A DNA stretch of 64,000 nt from Paraburkholderia largidicola (GCF_013426895.1 NZ_AP023174.1:3286001-3350000), one strand, 5' to 3'. Positions 27,214 to 36,892 are shown, counted from the first letter of the stretch. Notes: generated from the sequence alone by a model not told the origin. Numbers and translations: made by a program.

Positions 27214-28596
27214 TTAGTGGGGTTTGAACCGCACTCGTTCGGGGGGCTGCTTGAACTTGCCAAGCGGCGTCCAGAACGGCATGCCGAGGAAAAACGCGAA
27301 ATAGATCAGCGCGCAGATCTGCGCAATCAGCGTCGCGGCTGGAGACGGCGGCTTGGTTCCGAGGAACGCCAGCGTCAGGAAGGCCAGCACGAAGATCCCG
27401 TAAAACACCTTGTGGAAGAACGGCCGGTAGCGGATCGACTTGACGGGCGACCGGTCGAGCCACGGCAGGAAGAACAGCGACACCACCGCGCTGCCCATCA
27501 CCACCACGCCCCAGAACTTGGACTCCGTGAACGCCATCGCGAGGATCACCAGAATGGCGAGCACGGGCAGGCCGAGCTTCCACTTGCCGCGCGCGCGGAT
27601 CAGCGCGAACAGCCCGAGCAGACCGATCACGATCATCAGCACGATCTTGAACGGGTCCGTCGTGGCACGCAGCATCGCGTAGAACGCCGTGAAGTACCAG
27701 ACCGGCGCGATTTCAGGCGGCGTCTGCAGCGGGTTGGCCGGGACGAAATTGTTCGACTCGAGGAAGTAGCCGCCCATTTCCGGCGCGAAAAAGATGATCG
27801 CGGCGAAAATCATCAGGAAGACGCACACGCCCATGAAGTCGTGCACCGAGTAGTACGGGTGGAACGGAATGCCATCCAGGGGGATGCCGTTCGCGTCTTT
27901 CTTCGCCTTGATCTCGATGCCGTCCGGGTTGTTCGACCCCACCTCGTGCAGCGCGACGATGTGCGCGACCACCAGCCCGAGCAGCACCAGCGGAATCGCG
28001 ATCACGTGAAACGCGAAAAAGCGGTTCAGCGTGACGTCGGACACGACGTAGTCGCCGCGGATCCACAGCGACAGGTCCGGACCGATGAACGGAATCGCCG
28101 AGAACAGGTTCACGATCACCTGCGCGCCCCAGTACGACATCTGGCCCCACGGCAGCAGGTAGCCGAAGAACGCCTCGGCCATCAGGCACAGGAAAATCGC
28201 GCAGCCGAAGATCCACACCAGTTCGCGCGGCTTGCGATACGACCCGTACAGCAGCCCCCGGAACATATGCAGATACACGACGACGAAGAACATCGACGCG
28301 CCCGTGGAGTGCATATAGCGGATCAGCCAGCCCCACGGCACCTCGCGCATGATGTATTCGACCGATGCGAACGCGAGCAGCGAATCGGGCTTGTAGTTCA
28401 TCGTCAGGAAGATGCCCGTGACGATCTGATTGACCAGCACCAGCAGCGCCAGCGAGCCGAAGAAGTACCAGAAGTTGAAGTTCTTCGGCGCGTAGTACTC
28501 GGAGACGTGCGCTTTCCAGGTCGCCGTCATCGGAAAGCGGCGATCGATCCAGCCCGTGAGTCCCGTTGTTTCTACTTCCTTTTCGGTTGTCGCCAT
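27214..28596 (-). CDS. petB: Cytochrome b of the bc1 complex
   Basis: The 460-residue integral membrane subunit carries hemes bL and bH and the two quinone sites of complex III. Eight or more hydrophobic helices are present. Heme-ligand histidines are seen in YMHSTGASMFFVVVYLHMF and in FFAFHVIAIPLVLLGLVVAHIVALH. The Qo-site PEWY-like motif reads APVWYFTAFYAML, so PVWY replaces PEWY at the critical glutamate. The start codon shares one base with the petA stop (TAATG), implying translational coupling. Confidence 0.96.
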   Translation of the reverse strand: MATTEKEVETTGLTGWIDRRFPMTATWKAHVSEYYAPKNFNFWYFFGSLALLVLVNQIVTGIFLTMNYKPDSLLAFASVEYIMREVPWGWLIRYMHSTGASMFFVVVYLHMFRGLLYGSYRKPRELVWIFGCAIFLCLMAEAFFGYLLPWGQMSYWGAQVIVNLFSAIPFIGPDLSLWIRGDYVVSDVTLNRFFAFHVIAIPLVLLGLVVAHIVALHEVGSNNPDGIEIKAKKDANGIPLDGIPFHPYYSVHDFMGVCVFLMIFAAIIFFAPEMGGYFLESNNFVPANPLQTPPEIAPVWYFTAFYAMLRATTDPFKIVLMIVIGLLGLFALIRARGKWKLGLPVLAILVILAMAFTESKFWGVVVMGSAVVSLFFLPWLDRSPVKSIRYRPFFHKVFYGIFVLAFLTLAFLGTKPPSPAATLIAQICALIYFAFFLGMPFWTPLGKFKQPPERVRFKPH

Positions 28597-29213
28597 TACG
28601 CTTCTCCTTTCTCGTCCTTGCCGATCACGAGCGTGGTGCCGGTGATCATGTAAGGCGGGATGTCGAGGTTTTGCGGCGCAGGTTTGTTCTTGAAGACGCG
28701 GCCCGCCAGGTCGTAGGTCGAGCCGTGGCAGGGGCAGAGAAAGCCGCCCGGCCAGTCGTCAGGGAGATTGGGCTGCGCGCCCTCCTGGAAGCGCGGAGTC
28801 GGCGTGCAGCCCAGATGGGTGCACACCGCGACGGCAACGAAAAGGTTCTTGTGATCGGCGCGCGAGCGGAACTCGTTCTTGGTGTAGTCCGGCTCGGGCA
28901 TCGAAAACGGGTTCTTGCTTTCGGGATCGGCGACTTCCTTGTCGGCCTTCTGGACGTCGGCCAACTGCTTGTCAGTACGATTGATGATCCAGACCGGCTT
29001 GCCACGCCATGCGACCGTCATCATGTCGCCTGGCTTGAGGTTGGAGATATCGACTTCGACGGGGGCCCCCGCCGCTTTGGCTTTTTCGGATGGTGCAAAT
29101 GAACTAACAAAGGGTACGACGGTGGCGACTCCTCCGATGCCACCTGCTACGGTCGTCGCAATCAGCCAGGAACGGCGGCCGCCATCGACGCGTTCATCTT
29201 CCTTGTCTCGCAT
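28596..29213 (-). CDS. petA: Rieske iron-sulfur subunit of the bc1 complex
   Basis: PetA accepts electrons from ubiquinol through a [2Fe-2S] cluster. From the ATG at 29213 the 205-residue protein begins MRDKEDERVDGGRRSWL, with a twin-arginine-like RRSWL motif before the N-terminal anchor helix, as expected for a Rieske protein exported by Tat (tatABC is in this window). Cluster ligands are in CTHLGC and CPCHGS. The frame is open to 29291, but the longer N-terminus is not family-like. Its stop overlaps the petB start by one base. Confidence 0.95.
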   Translation of the reverse strand: MRDKEDERVDGGRRSWLIATTVAGGIGGVATVVPFVSSFAPSEKAKAAGAPVEVDISNLKPGDMMTVAWRGKPVWIINRTDKQLADVQKADKEVADPESKNPFSMPEPDYTKNEFRSRADHKNLFVAVAVCTHLGCTPTPRFQEGAQPNLPDDWPGGFLCPCHGSTYDLAGRVFKNKPAPQNLDIPPYMITGTTLVIGKDEKGEA

Positions 29214-29432
29214 CACACGCCCCACTTCTGAGTTGGATTTTTCCTTCACGTCGGGTCTACCGCCGCTAGTTTGCTCGAATGGAGTCGGCATTTACAAGGG
29301 CCGATTGCCAAAAACCGTGCGAAGTCATTGATAAATCAGGGTTTCCCCGCACGGATCGCAAACATTTTTACGGCTTTTATTAAGCATTTCCTCCGTTTTT
29401 CAATCCTTTTCTTCGCCTAATCCGGCCGGTAT

Positions 29433-30179
29433 TCAAACGGGATTATGAATATCGATAAAAAGGTGTTCGAGTTCGAACTGCTCGGACAGATGCGCACCCA
29501 GCGCTTGCACGCCGTAGCGCTCGGTCGCGTGATGACCGGCCGAGATGAACGCTACACCGCTTTCGGCCGCCGTGTGCACGGTCGGCTCCGAGATTTCCCC
29601 CGTCAGGTAGACGTCCGCACCAGCGTCGATCGCTGCGTCGAAATAGCCCTGCGCCGCGCCCGTGCACCACGCGACGCGGCGCAAATTCTTGTCCGGGTCG
29701 CCGAATACGAGCGGCGCACGGCCGAGGGTCTGCTCGACCTCCGCGGTGAAGTGCGCGAGCGTGATCGGCATGGGCAGCGTGCTCATCCAGCCGATGTCGT
29801 TCTCGCCGAAACGGCCGTCGGCGATCAGACCGAACTTCGCGCCGAGCTGCGCGTTGTTGCCGTACAGAGGATGATCGTCGAGTGGCAGATGAAAAGCGAA
29901 CAGATTCAGGTCGTTCGCGAGCAGCGCCTTGAGCCGCTGATATTTGCGGCCGGTGATCTGCGGTGCCTCGTTGCGCCAGAAGTAGCCGTGGTGGACCAGC
30001 ACGGCGTCGGCGCCCCACTCCAGCGCAGCTTCCAGAAAGGCCAGCGACGCCGTCACGCCCGTCGCGATTTTCTCGACCTTGCGCCGCCCTTCGACCTGCA
30101 GACCATTGGGGCAATAGTCCTTGAACCGCGAAGTTTCAAGGAGATTGTTCAAGTACAATTCGAGTTCGATCCGATCCAT
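29433..30179 (-). CDS. Nif3-like dinuclear metal-centre protein
   Basis: A 248-residue member of the NIF3/YbgI/DUF34 family, which forms a hexameric toroid with a two-metal site; the function is not settled. Metal-binding motifs are VLVHHGYFW (two histidines), [10 protein letters not shown] and the C-terminal [17 protein letters not shown]. The gene is divergent from the DegS-like protease gene with only 19 nt between the starts, so their promoters must overlap each other or the coding regions. Confidence 0.92.
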   Translation of the reverse strand: MDRIELELYLNNLLETSRFKDYCPNGLQVEGRRKVEKIATGVTASLAFLEAALEWGADAVLVHHGYFWRNEAPQITGRKYQRLKALLANDLNLFAFHLPLDDHPLYGNNAQLGAKFGLIADGRFGENDIGWMSTLPMPITLAHFTAEVEQTLGRAPLVFGDPDKNLRRVAWCTGAAQGYFDAAIDAGADVYLTGEISEPTVHTAAESGVAFISAGHHATERYGVQALGAHLSEQFELEHLFIDIHNPV

Positions 30180-30198
30180 ATAACCCTCTAATTTTCAG

Positions 30199-31407
30199 AT
30201 GCTCAGACGCTTTTGGCTGTTCTTCGCCCAGGCGGTGACCGTGCTGCTGGCGCTGATGTTCATCATTGCGACCCTCAAACCGCAATGGCTGCAGCGTCAA
30301 GGGCAGTTCGGCAAGCAACTGGCCGAGCCGATCGTCGCGCTCCGAGAGGTGGCACCCGGGATCGGCAGCGGCGGCAATGCCCAGAATTCCTACGCTGACG
30401 CAGCGCAAAAGGCGATGCCCGCCGTCGTCAACGTGTTTTCGAGCAAGGATGGCTCGCTTCCGCCCGACCCGCGCGCCAAAGATCCGCTGTTCCGCTACTT
30501 CTTCGGCGACAAGAACAAAAAGCAGCAAGAGCAACCCGCGGCCAATCTCGGCTCGGGCGTTATCGTGAGTTCGGAAGGTTACATTCTAACGAACCAGCAC
30601 GTCGTGGACGGCGCAGATCAGATTGAAATCGCGCTCGCCGACGGACGCACCACGAACGCGAAGGTGATCGGCGTCGATCCGGAAACCGATCTTGCCGTGC
30701 TGAAGGTCAACATGACGAATCTGCCGACCATCACACTCGGCCGCATGGACCAGACGCGCGTCGGCGATGTGGTGCTCGCGATCGGCAATCCGTTCGGCGT
30801 GGGGCAGACGGTGACGATGGGTATCGTCAGCGCGCTTGGCCGCAATCACCTCGGCATCAATACGTTCGAAAACTTCATTCAGACCGACGCGCCGATCAAT
30901 CCCGGCAACTCGGGCGGCGCGCTGGTCGATGTGAACGGCAATCTGCTCGGCATCAACACGGCGATCTACTCGCGCTCGGGTGGCTCGCTCGGTATCGGCT
31001 TTGCGATTCCCGTTTCGACGGCGCGCAGCGTGCTCGAGAGCATCATCACGACGGGCACCGTGACGCGCGGCTGGATCGGCGTCGAGCCGCAGGACGTGAC
31101 GCCGGAGATCGCCGAATCGTTCGGGCTCGATCAGAAGTCGGGCGCGATCGTCGCGGGCGTGCTCAAGGGCGGCCCCGCCGACAAGGCCGGCATCAAGCCC
31201 GGCGACATTCTGGTGTCGGTCAACGGCCAGGACATCACCGATACCACGCGCCTTCTGAACGTGATCGCGCAGATCAAGCCCGGAACGGACGCGAAAGTGC
31301 ATCTGGTGCGCAAGAACAAGGAAATGGATCTGAACGTGATGATCGGCAAGCGCCCGCCGCCGCCAAAGCAGCCTTCGGACGAAAGCGATGACGACGATGG
31401 CGGTTGA
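30199..31407 (+). CDS. Membrane-anchored serine protease, DegS-like (HtrA family)
   Basis: A 402-residue S1C protease with an N-terminal membrane segment (about 9-26) that probably anchors it, catalytic triad H134 (TNQHVVDGA), D164 (PETDLAVL) and S238 (INPGNSGGALVD), and a single C-terminal PDZ domain (about 285-380). One PDZ domain and an uncleaved anchor fit DegS/AlgW, the envelope stress sensor protease that cuts the anti-sigma factor RseA/MucA; DegP and DegQ have two PDZ domains. The Asp/Gly-rich C-terminal tail is probably disordered. A role in sigma-E signalling is inferred. Confidence 0.9.
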   Translation: MLRRFWLFFAQAVTVLLALMFIIATLKPQWLQRQGQFGKQLAEPIVALREVAPGIGSGGNAQNSYADAAQKAMPAVVNVFSSKDGSLPPDPRAKDPLFRYFFGDKNKKQQEQPAANLGSGVIVSSEGYILTNQHVVDGADQIEIALADGRTTNAKVIGVDPETDLAVLKVNMTNLPTITLGRMDQTRVGDVVLAIGNPFGVGQTVTMGIVSALGRNHLGINTFENFIQTDAPINPGNSGGALVDVNGNLLGINTAIYSRSGGSLGIGFAIPVSTARSVLESIITTGTVTRGWIGVEPQDVTPEIAESFGLDQKSGAIVAGVLKGGPADKAGIKPGDILVSVNGQDITDTTRLLNVIAQIKPGTDAKVHLVRKNKEMDLNVMIGKRPPPPKQPSDESDDDDGG

Positions 31408-31447
31408 GCTGCAGGTCAGTCGATCAACCGGTTAAGCGAAGTCAAAC

Positions 31448-31483
31448 AAAAAGGGCAGTCTCCAACGGAGCACTGCCCTTTTT
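31448..31483. terminator. Bidirectional intrinsic terminator
   Basis: AAAAAGGGCAGT (31448-31459) pairs with ACTGCCCTTTTT (31472-31483), with an inner CTCC/GGAG pairing. It lies between the convergent DegS-like gene and tatC and ends the long minus-strand series. Confidence 0.93.
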
Positions 31484-31524
31484 GCTGTCCGGTGCGACCG
31501 GCGGTTCGGCGGTTCTGCGTTCGT

Positions 31525-32304
31525 TCAGCTTGCCGCCCCGCCCTCGTTTTCTGCCGTCACGACCGGCTTGCTGACGAACAGCCGCGCCGCGATGATCCCC
31601 GCTTCGTACAGCACGATCAGCGGGATCGCGAGAATCAGCTGCGAGAACACATCTGGCGGCGTCACCACGGCGGAGATCACGAACGCGCCGACGATCACGT
31701 ACGGCCGGATCTCCTTGAGCTTCTTGATCGTCAGCACGTTCATGCGCACGAGCAGCACGACGACGATCGGCACTTCGAACGTCACGCCGAAGGCGAGGAA
31801 CATCGTCAGCACGAAACTCAGGTAATTGTCGATATCCGTGGTCATCTCCGCGCCGAGCGGCGCGTTGTAGTGCGCCATCACGCGGAAGATGGTCGGAAAC
31901 ACGACGAAATACGCGAACGCCATCCCGCACAGAAACAGCGTGTAGCTGCTGCCGACGAGCGGACCGACCAGCTTCTTCTCGTGCTGATACAGCCCGGGCG
32001 CGACGAACGCCCAGATCTGGTACAGCACGATTGGCAGCGCGATCACGAAGGCGACGAGCATCGTCACTTTCATCGGCACGAAGAACGAGCCGGTGACGTC
32101 GGTGACGATCATCTTGCCGTCCTTCGGCAGGTTGTTCATCAGCGGACGCGCGAGCAGCCGGAAGATGTCGGGCGCCCAATAGACGAGCCCGACGAACACG
32201 ACAATCACCGAAATGCCCGCGCGGATGATGCGGTCGCGCAGTTCGACGAGATGCGAGATGAAGGTCTCTTCTGTACCTTCGTTCTGGTTTTGGGGGTCGC
32301 TCAC
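31525..32304 (-). CDS. tatC: Twin-arginine translocase subunit TatC
   Basis: TatC binds twin-arginine signal peptides and with TatA and TatB exports folded proteins. The 259-residue protein has six predicted helices. The N-terminal cytosolic motif is FISHLVELRDRIIRA. The first periplasmic loop carries the expected FFVPMKVTMLVAF region after LIVTDVTGSF-like sequence, and the family motif YQIWAFVAPGLYQHEK is present. It is the last gene of the minus-strand series, 42 nt after tatB, and ends at a strong terminator. Confidence 0.96.
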   Translation of the reverse strand: MSDPQNQNEGTEETFISHLVELRDRIIRAGISVIVVFVGLVYWAPDIFRLLARPLMNNLPKDGKMIVTDVTGSFFVPMKVTMLVAFVIALPIVLYQIWAFVAPGLYQHEKKLVGPLVGSSYTLFLCGMAFAYFVVFPTIFRVMAHYNAPLGAEMTTDIDNYLSFVLTMFLAFGVTFEVPIVVVLLVRMNVLTIKKLKEIRPYVIVGAFVISAVVTPPDVFSQLILAIPLIVLYEAGIIAARLFVSKPVVTAENEGGAAS

Positions 32305-32346
32305 GCCGGCCCTCGGTAAGAGATTGATGCGCGGGACATCGGACGA

Positions 32347-32895
32347 TCAGAAAAAACGTGTCGGCCGACGCAGGCTGACAGGCGTATGCCGTGCGACGCG
32401 CGCAGCGCCCGACTGTACGCGCGTGCGCCGCAACGTCGCGCGCTTGTACCAGTTCGGCGTGGCTGTCTGCTTCACGCGCCAGTTCTTGCGTTTCGGTGCG
32501 GCGGCGTCGGGGCTACGCCAAAACGTGCCATTCGACGTCGCGGTGGAATCGGCGCTGTCGGTCATCAGGCTGTCGGTCGCGCCGCCCGCAATACTCGGCG
32601 ACACCGACGTGCCCTGCGTCCACGCCTCGTTCAGTTCGGTTTCGTGCTTGCGCAGATTGTCGTGAATCGACGTTTCGACGTTTTGCGCCGCGGACTCGAA
32701 CTCGGTCTTCATGCGGCGCAACTCGTCGAGTTCGATCTCACGCGTGACTTCGGACTTCACGTCGTTGATATAGCGCTGCGCGCGGCCGAACAGCGCGCCC
32801 GCCGTGCGGGCCACGCGCGGCAGGCGCTCGGGGCCGAGCACGACCAGCGCGACCACGCCGATCAACGCCATCTTGGTTAAACCGAGGTCCAGCAT
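32347..32895 (-). CDS. tatB: Twin-arginine translocase subunit TatB
   Basis: TatB forms the receptor complex with TatC. The 182-residue protein has one N-terminal helix (about 5-20) ending in the diagnostic VVLGPERLPRVART, followed by an amphipathic helix and a long variable tail. The final 45 residues are unusually basic (many Arg and Lys) compared with the acidic middle part. Such tails vary widely and are usually dispensable in the family. It lies 55 nt after tatA. Confidence 0.95.
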   Translation of the reverse strand: MLDLGLTKMALIGVVALVVLGPERLPRVARTAGALFGRAQRYINDVKSEVTREIELDELRRMKTEFESAAQNVETSIHDNLRKHETELNEAWTQGTSVSPSIAGGATDSLMTDSADSTATSNGTFWRSPDAAAPKRKNWRVKQTATPNWYKRATLRRTRVQSGAARVARHTPVSLRRPTRFF

Positions 32896-32950
32896 GGATA
32901 GGGCTTCCCGTCAGTGCGCGCGTGTCAGCGCAAGCTCGGCTCGCGCCGGA

Positions 32951-33187
32951 TTAGCGGGAATCGCCGGAATGCGGCGCCTTTTCCTTAGCGTCGACGTCAA
33001 CGGTGTTCGTGCGCGAGAGCTGGTCGCGCTGCTGGCCTTCAGGCGTTTCGCCGTCCTTCATGCCTTCCTTGAAGCCCTTCACCGCGCCGCCCAGATCAGT
33101 GCCGATATTGCGCAGCTTCTTCGTGCCGAACACCAGAGCAACGATCAGCAGAACGATCAGCCAATGCCAAATACTCAACGAACCCAT
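32951..33187 (-). CDS. tatA: Twin-arginine translocase subunit TatA
   Basis: TatA oligomers form the transport pathway. From the ATG at 33187, preceded by AAGGAG at a normal distance, the protein has 78 residues: [18 protein letters not shown] (single helix), the [14 protein letters not shown] hinge and amphipathic helix, and a charged tail. The open frame extends upstream to 33229 but lacks a ribosome site. It is the first tat gene, 328 nt downstream of the HIT-family gene, so it may have its own promoter. Confidence 0.95.
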   Translation of the reverse strand: MGSLSIWHWLIVLLIVALVFGTKKLRNIGTDLGGAVKGFKEGMKDGETPEGQQRDQLSRTNTVDVDAKEKAPHSGDSR

Positions 33188-33515
33188 AAAAATCTCCTTA
33201 ACCCCCACCGTCGTGCCTTGCGACGGCAACTGTACGCCTTGCGGCCTGAATCGAAGCGCGCCTCACGAACACGCCCCGTCTGCAAAACTACCCGCGACGC
33301 CGCTTTATTGCATCAGCGCCCCCGGTCCCATTATGACCATGTCTGCGAGTCGCTGTCGTTACATCCCCACATAAAAGCACGGTGTCGTGATGCCGGGCTC
33401 GCCATTGTGCGCAGTCAAAAAGCGGATGCGGCGAATCTTTGTCGATTGGCACGATGCGGCGCCAGCACACTGCTCTCAAAGTCACGCCGTGACTCGTCTG
33501 TCTGGCGACCCGCTT
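33188..33515. other. Intergenic region upstream of tatA
   Basis: A gap of 328 bp between the HIT-family gene and tatA, both on the minus strand. It is the longest gap in the series. A short open frame (33288-33485) has no recognisable features. The right place for a tat promoter, but no clear -35/-10 pair is visible to me. Confidence 0.5.
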
Positions 33516-33881
33516 TCAGCCCATTCTCAGCCACGGGCGAGGTCCCGCCAGCAGATGCGCGTGCAGGTGATAGACCTCCTGGCCACCGCCAGGCCCTGTA
33601 TTGATGACCGTGCGGAAACCCGTCTGTCCACCCTTGTACGCAACGCCCAGCTGATCGGCGAGGCGTGCAACCAATATCAACATTTTACCAAGCAGGGCCG
33701 AATCGCTCTCGGTACAGTTCGACAGCGTCTCGATGTGCTTGCGCGGTATCACGAGCACATGCGTTTCGGCCGCCGGACGGATGTCGCGGAACGCAACGAA
33801 CTCGTCGTCTTCGTGGACTTTCGTCGACGGGATCTCACCCGCGGCGATCTTGCAGAAAAGGCAGTTCGGATCGTGGCTCAT
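33516..33881 (-). CDS. HIT-family (HinT-like) nucleotide hydrolase
   Basis: A 121-residue histidine-triad protein. The triad is H105, H107, H109 in QEVYHLHAHLLAG. The N-terminal CLFCKIAAGEIPSTKVHED holds two cysteines that can bind zinc. HinT-like proteins hydrolyse AMP-lysine-type phosphoramidates and acyl-adenylates. In many betaproteobacteria it follows the his operon, as here, where it starts 46 nt after the small membrane gene. Confidence 0.93.
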   Translation of the reverse strand: MSHDPNCLFCKIAAGEIPSTKVHEDDEFVAFRDIRPAAETHVLVIPRKHIETLSNCTESDSALLGKMLILVARLADQLGVAYKGGQTGFRTVINTGPGGGQEVYHLHAHLLAGPRPWLRMG

Positions 33882-33927
33882 GGTCTCGGTGGACGGCGAA
33901 CGCGGCGCGCGCCAGGTGCGGCGCTGC

Positions 33928-34323
33928 TCAGAACCAGCCGCGCGGATTCGTCAGCGGCTTATTGTCGTACAGATACAGCCAGCCTTTGATGATACGGTAC
34001 AACGTCCATATCGCGACAGCCCACAGGATAGGCACGCCGATCAGCACGATGAACAGCGCAACGCCGATCAGATGCCCGATCAGCCCCATCCAGAACGTGC
34101 GGATCTGCCAGTCGAAATGCGCTTCGTATGGCGTGCCGATGGTCTCCGACCGCTTGATGTAGTTGATGATGATCGCGATCAGCACCGAGATGCCGCCCGT
34201 CAGCCAGTACACGGCGTAAAGCGCGTAGATAATATGCGTCAGCGTGCGCAGGCTGCGCTGCCGGTCGATTTCGACTGCGCTCTGATACGACGGTGGCGGA
34301 TAACCGCCGTGCGACTGTTCCAT
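33928..34323 (-). CDS. Small integral membrane protein, DUF4870-like
   Basis: A 131-residue protein with a Pro/Tyr-rich cytosolic N-terminus and three predicted helices (about 30-55, 76-97 and 97-115). The Tic20/DUF4870-like pattern includes HFDWQIRTFWMGLIGHLIG, a charged-aromatic stretch between helices. The function is unknown. It sits between hisE and the HIT gene in the minus-strand series, a position seen in other Burkholderiaceae as I recall; the family label is my best match, not a search result. Confidence 0.65.
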   Translation of the reverse strand: MEQSHGGYPPPSYQSAVEIDRQRSLRTLTHIIYALYAVYWLTGGISVLIAIIINYIKRSETIGTPYEAHFDWQIRTFWMGLIGHLIGVALFIVLIGVPILWAVAIWTLYRIIKGWLYLYDNKPLTNPRGWF

Positions 34324-34440
34324 GCTTGCGTCCTCCCGGAGGGTGCGAATGGATACTGTTGCTGTGCCGGTGCTATGTGTCTCGTCGTTTTGTTTCGCCG
34401 CGCGCGTGCGTCTGCGCGCGCGGCCAGGTCCTGCTCTGCC

Positions 34441-34815
34441 TCAGTCGCCGTTCTGCTCGCGCTCGCGACTCTTGCGCAATGCTTTTTCCTCGATGCCGGA
34501 CAAGCCTTCACGGCGTTCGAGTTCTGCCAGAACGTCAGCAGGATTCAAATCGAAGTGCGACAGCATCACGAGGCAATGAAACCACAGATCGGCTACTTCG
34601 CCGACGAGCGCCTTGCGCTCCGCGCCGAGGCGCACGTCCTTCGCGGCCAGCACGACTTCCGTGGCTTCCTCGCCGATCTTCTTCAGCACCGCGTCGTCGC
34701 CTTTGTGGAACAGGCGCGATACGTACGAAGCATCGGGATCGCCGCCCTTGCGGCTGTCGATGACGGCAGCGAGACGCCGAAGCGTATCGTTTGTCGATTG
34801 CGAGTTTTGCGTCAT
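34441..34815 (-). CDS. hisE: Phosphoribosyl-ATP pyrophosphohydrolase
   Basis: HisE removes pyrophosphate from phosphoribosyl-ATP, step two of histidine synthesis. The 124-residue protein begins [20 protein letters not shown] and has the family motifs [30 protein letters not shown] and [10 protein letters not shown] with metal-binding acidic residues. The ATG at 34815 overlaps the hisI stop by 4 nt (ATGA). HisE and HisI are separate here, unlike the fused HisIE of E. coli. The frame stays open upstream, which makes a false longer ORF. Confidence 0.95.
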   Translation of the reverse strand: MTQNSQSTNDTLRRLAAVIDSRKGGDPDASYVSRLFHKGDDAVLKKIGEEATEVVLAAKDVRLGAERKALVGEVADLWFHCLVMLSHFDLNPADVLAELERREGLSGIEEKALRKSREREQNGD

Positions 34816-35219
34816 TTGTAGATGTGTTCGGGGTCTTTCAGCACGGGATCGACGGCAACCCAATTGCCGGCATCGACCGAGCCTTCGAATTTCTGGAAAA
34901 AGCACGAGTGCCGGCCCGTGTGGCAGGCGATGCCCGACACCTGCTCGACCTTCAGCAGCACGACGTCTTCGTCGCAATCGAGCCGCACCTCGTGGACATG
35001 CTGCACGTGGCCCGATTCTTCGCCCTTGAACCAAAGGCGTTGGCGCGAGCGGGAAAAATACACCGCGCGACCCGTTTCGATCGTCTTCGACAGCGCTTCT
35101 CGGTTCATCCACGCGAACATCAGCACGTCGTTGGTCGATGCTTCCTGCGCGATGACGGGCACGAGGCCGTTCGCGTCCCACTTCACCTTGTCGAGCCAGC
35201 CGACTTCAGACGGATTCAC
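34812..35219 (-). CDS. hisI: Phosphoribosyl-AMP cyclohydrolase
   Basis: HisI opens the purine ring of phosphoribosyl-AMP, step three. The 135-residue protein has the metal-binding motif [13 protein letters not shown] and the zinc cysteines in [20 protein letters not shown] and [14 protein letters not shown] are family-typical. It starts one base after the hisF stop and overlaps hisE, so the three are tightly coupled. Confidence 0.95.
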   Translation of the reverse strand: MNPSEVGWLDKVKWDANGLVPVIAQEASTNDVLMFAWMNREALSKTIETGRAVYFSRSRQRLWFKGEESGHVQHVHEVRLDCDEDVVLLKVEQVSGIACHTGRHSCFFQKFEGSVDAGNWVAVDPVLKDPEHIYK

Positions 35220-35220
35220 G

Positions 35221-35994
35221 TTACAACCTCACCGAAATGCCCTGATCGGCCATGAAGCGCTTGCACTCGCCGACCGTGTGCTCGCCATAGTGGAAGATGC
35301 TCGCGGCCAGCACGGCATCCGCGCGGCCTTCCTTGATGCCGTCGGCCAGATGTTGCAGCGAACCGACGCCGCCCGACGCGATCACGGGAATCGACACCGC
35401 GTCCGACACGGCGCGCGTCAGCGCAATGTCGAAGCCGCTCTTCGTGCCGTCGCGGTCCATGCTGGTCAGCAGGATTTCGCCCGCGCCCAGCTCGGCCATC
35501 TTGCGCGCCCATTCGACGGCGTCGAGGCCTGTATTCTTGCGGCCACCGTGCGTGAAAACTTCCCAGCGCGGCGTTTCGCCATCGGCGGACACGCGCTTCG
35601 CGTCGATTGCGACGACGATGCACTGCGAGCCGTATTTATCGGTCGAATCGCGCACGAGCTGCGGATTCGCCACCGCCGACGAATTCATGCTCACCTTGTC
35701 CGCGCCCGCGTTCAGCAGACGCCGCACGTCTTCGACGGCGCGTACGCCGCCGCCGACGGTCAGCGGAATGAACACCTGCGAAGCCACGGCTTCGATGATC
35801 GGCAGGATCAGGTCGCGCTGGTCGGACGTGGCGGTGATATCGAGGAACGTGAGTTCGTCCGCGCCCTGCTCGTCGTAGCGGCGCGCGATTTCGACAGGGT
35901 CGCCCGCGTCGCGCAACTCGACGAAGTTGACGCCCTTGACCACGCGACCCGCCGTGACGTCCAGGCAGGGAATGATACGTTTAGCTAATGCCAT
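35221..35994 (-). CDS. hisF: Imidazole glycerol phosphate synthase, cyclase subunit
   Basis: HisF, a TIM barrel, condenses PRFAR with ammonia delivered by HisH to form imidazole glycerol phosphate and AICAR. From the ATG at 35994 it has 257 residues. The catalytic Asp residues are in [15 protein letters not shown] and in [15 protein letters not shown], and phosphate-binding glycine loops are VGGGV and ASGGVGS. The frame is open to 36192 without similarity. It is separated from hisA by 145 nt. Confidence 0.96.
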   Translation of the reverse strand: MALAKRIIPCLDVTAGRVVKGVNFVELRDAGDPVEIARRYDEQGADELTFLDITATSDQRDLILPIIEAVASQVFIPLTVGGGVRAVEDVRRLLNAGADKVSMNSSAVANPQLVRDSTDKYGSQCIVVAIDAKRVSADGETPRWEVFTHGGRKNTGLDAVEWARKMAELGAGEILLTSMDRDGTKSGFDIALTRAVSDAVSIPVIASGGVGSLQHLADGIKEGRADAVLAASIFHYGEHTVGECKRFMADQGISVRL

Positions 35995-36139
35995 GATCTT
36001 GCTAGTTCTTGCCAATACCGCTGGTGAGGCCGCTCGCCCGTGTGTCACACGCAGGAGAACGGCGCAAGGCCGGCATGCCGGACGCTCTGCGCGCCTGAAC
36101 GATGCGTCAGACGCGCGCGATGCGCAGACAACCCGACGC

Positions 36140-36892
36140 TCAGGCGTCGTCAGATTCGCGCAAGCGGTCCGCGTGCGTCTGCGCCGCGGCAAAGTCGAGG
36201 TCGCCCGAATAGATCGCGCGGCCGCAGATCACGCCTTCGATGCCTTCGGCTTCCACTTCGCACAGCGCGTCGATATCGCCCATGTTCGACAGGCCGCCGC
36301 TCGCGATCACGGGAATCTTCACCGCGCGCGCAAGGCGCACCGTCGCCTCGATATTGATGCCCTGAAGCATGCCGTCGCGGCCGATGTCCGTGTAGATGAT
36401 CGACTCGCAGCCGTAGTCCTCGAACTTGCGCGCGAGGTCCGCGACTTCGTGGCCCGTCAGCTTGCTCCAGCCATCCGTGGCGACCTTGCCGTCTTTTGCG
36501 TCGAGGCCGACGATGATATGCCCGCCGAACGCCGTGCACGCTTCGAGCAGGAAGCCGGGATTCTTCACCGCCGCCGTGCCGATGATCACGTACTCGAGGC
36601 CGTCGTCCAGATAGCGCTCGATCGTGTTCAGGTCGCGGATGCCGCCGCCCAGCTGCACGGGAATCTCGCCGCCGACTTCTTCGATGATCGCGCGAATCGC
36701 GTCTTCGTTCTTCGGCTTGCCGGCGAATGCGCCGTTCAGGTCGACGAGGTGCAGGCGCCGTGCGCCGCGGTCGACCCAATGTCGGGCCATCACCGCCGGT
36801 TCCTCGTGGAAAATCGTCGCCTGGTCCATATCGCCCTGTTTGAGGCGTACACACTGACCGTCTTTCAGGTCGATGGCGGGGATCAGCAGCAT
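36140..36892 (-). CDS. hisA: ProFAR isomerase
   Basis: HisA performs the Amadori rearrangement of ProFAR to PRFAR. The 250-residue TIM barrel has the catalytic Asp in [20 protein letters not shown] and the second in [12 protein letters not shown], and duplicated phosphate loops QLGGGIRD and ASGGLSNMG. It is homologous to HisF encoded next. A 197-nt gap precedes it. Confidence 0.96.
   Translation of the reverse strand: MLLIPAIDLKDGQCVRLKQGDMDQATIFHEEPAVMARHWVDRGARRLHLVDLNGAFAGKPKNEDAIRAIIEEVGGEIPVQLGGGIRDLNTIERYLDDGLEYVIIGTAAVKNPGFLLEACTAFGGHIIVGLDAKDGKVATDGWSKLTGHEVADLARKFEDYGCESIIYTDIGRDGMLQGINIEATVRLARAVKIPVIASGGLSNMGDIDALCEVEAEGIEGVICGRAIYSGDLDFAAAQTHADRLRESDDA

Noticed and set aside
27151..28653. 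500-codon plus-strand frame antisense to petB and petC
   Set aside because: Highly charged His/Arg/Glu composition typical of an antisense shadow; the bc1 genes are certain.
33288..33485. 65-codon minus-strand frame between the HIT gene and tatA
   Set aside because: No ribosome site, no recognisable domain, Arg/Cys-rich composition.
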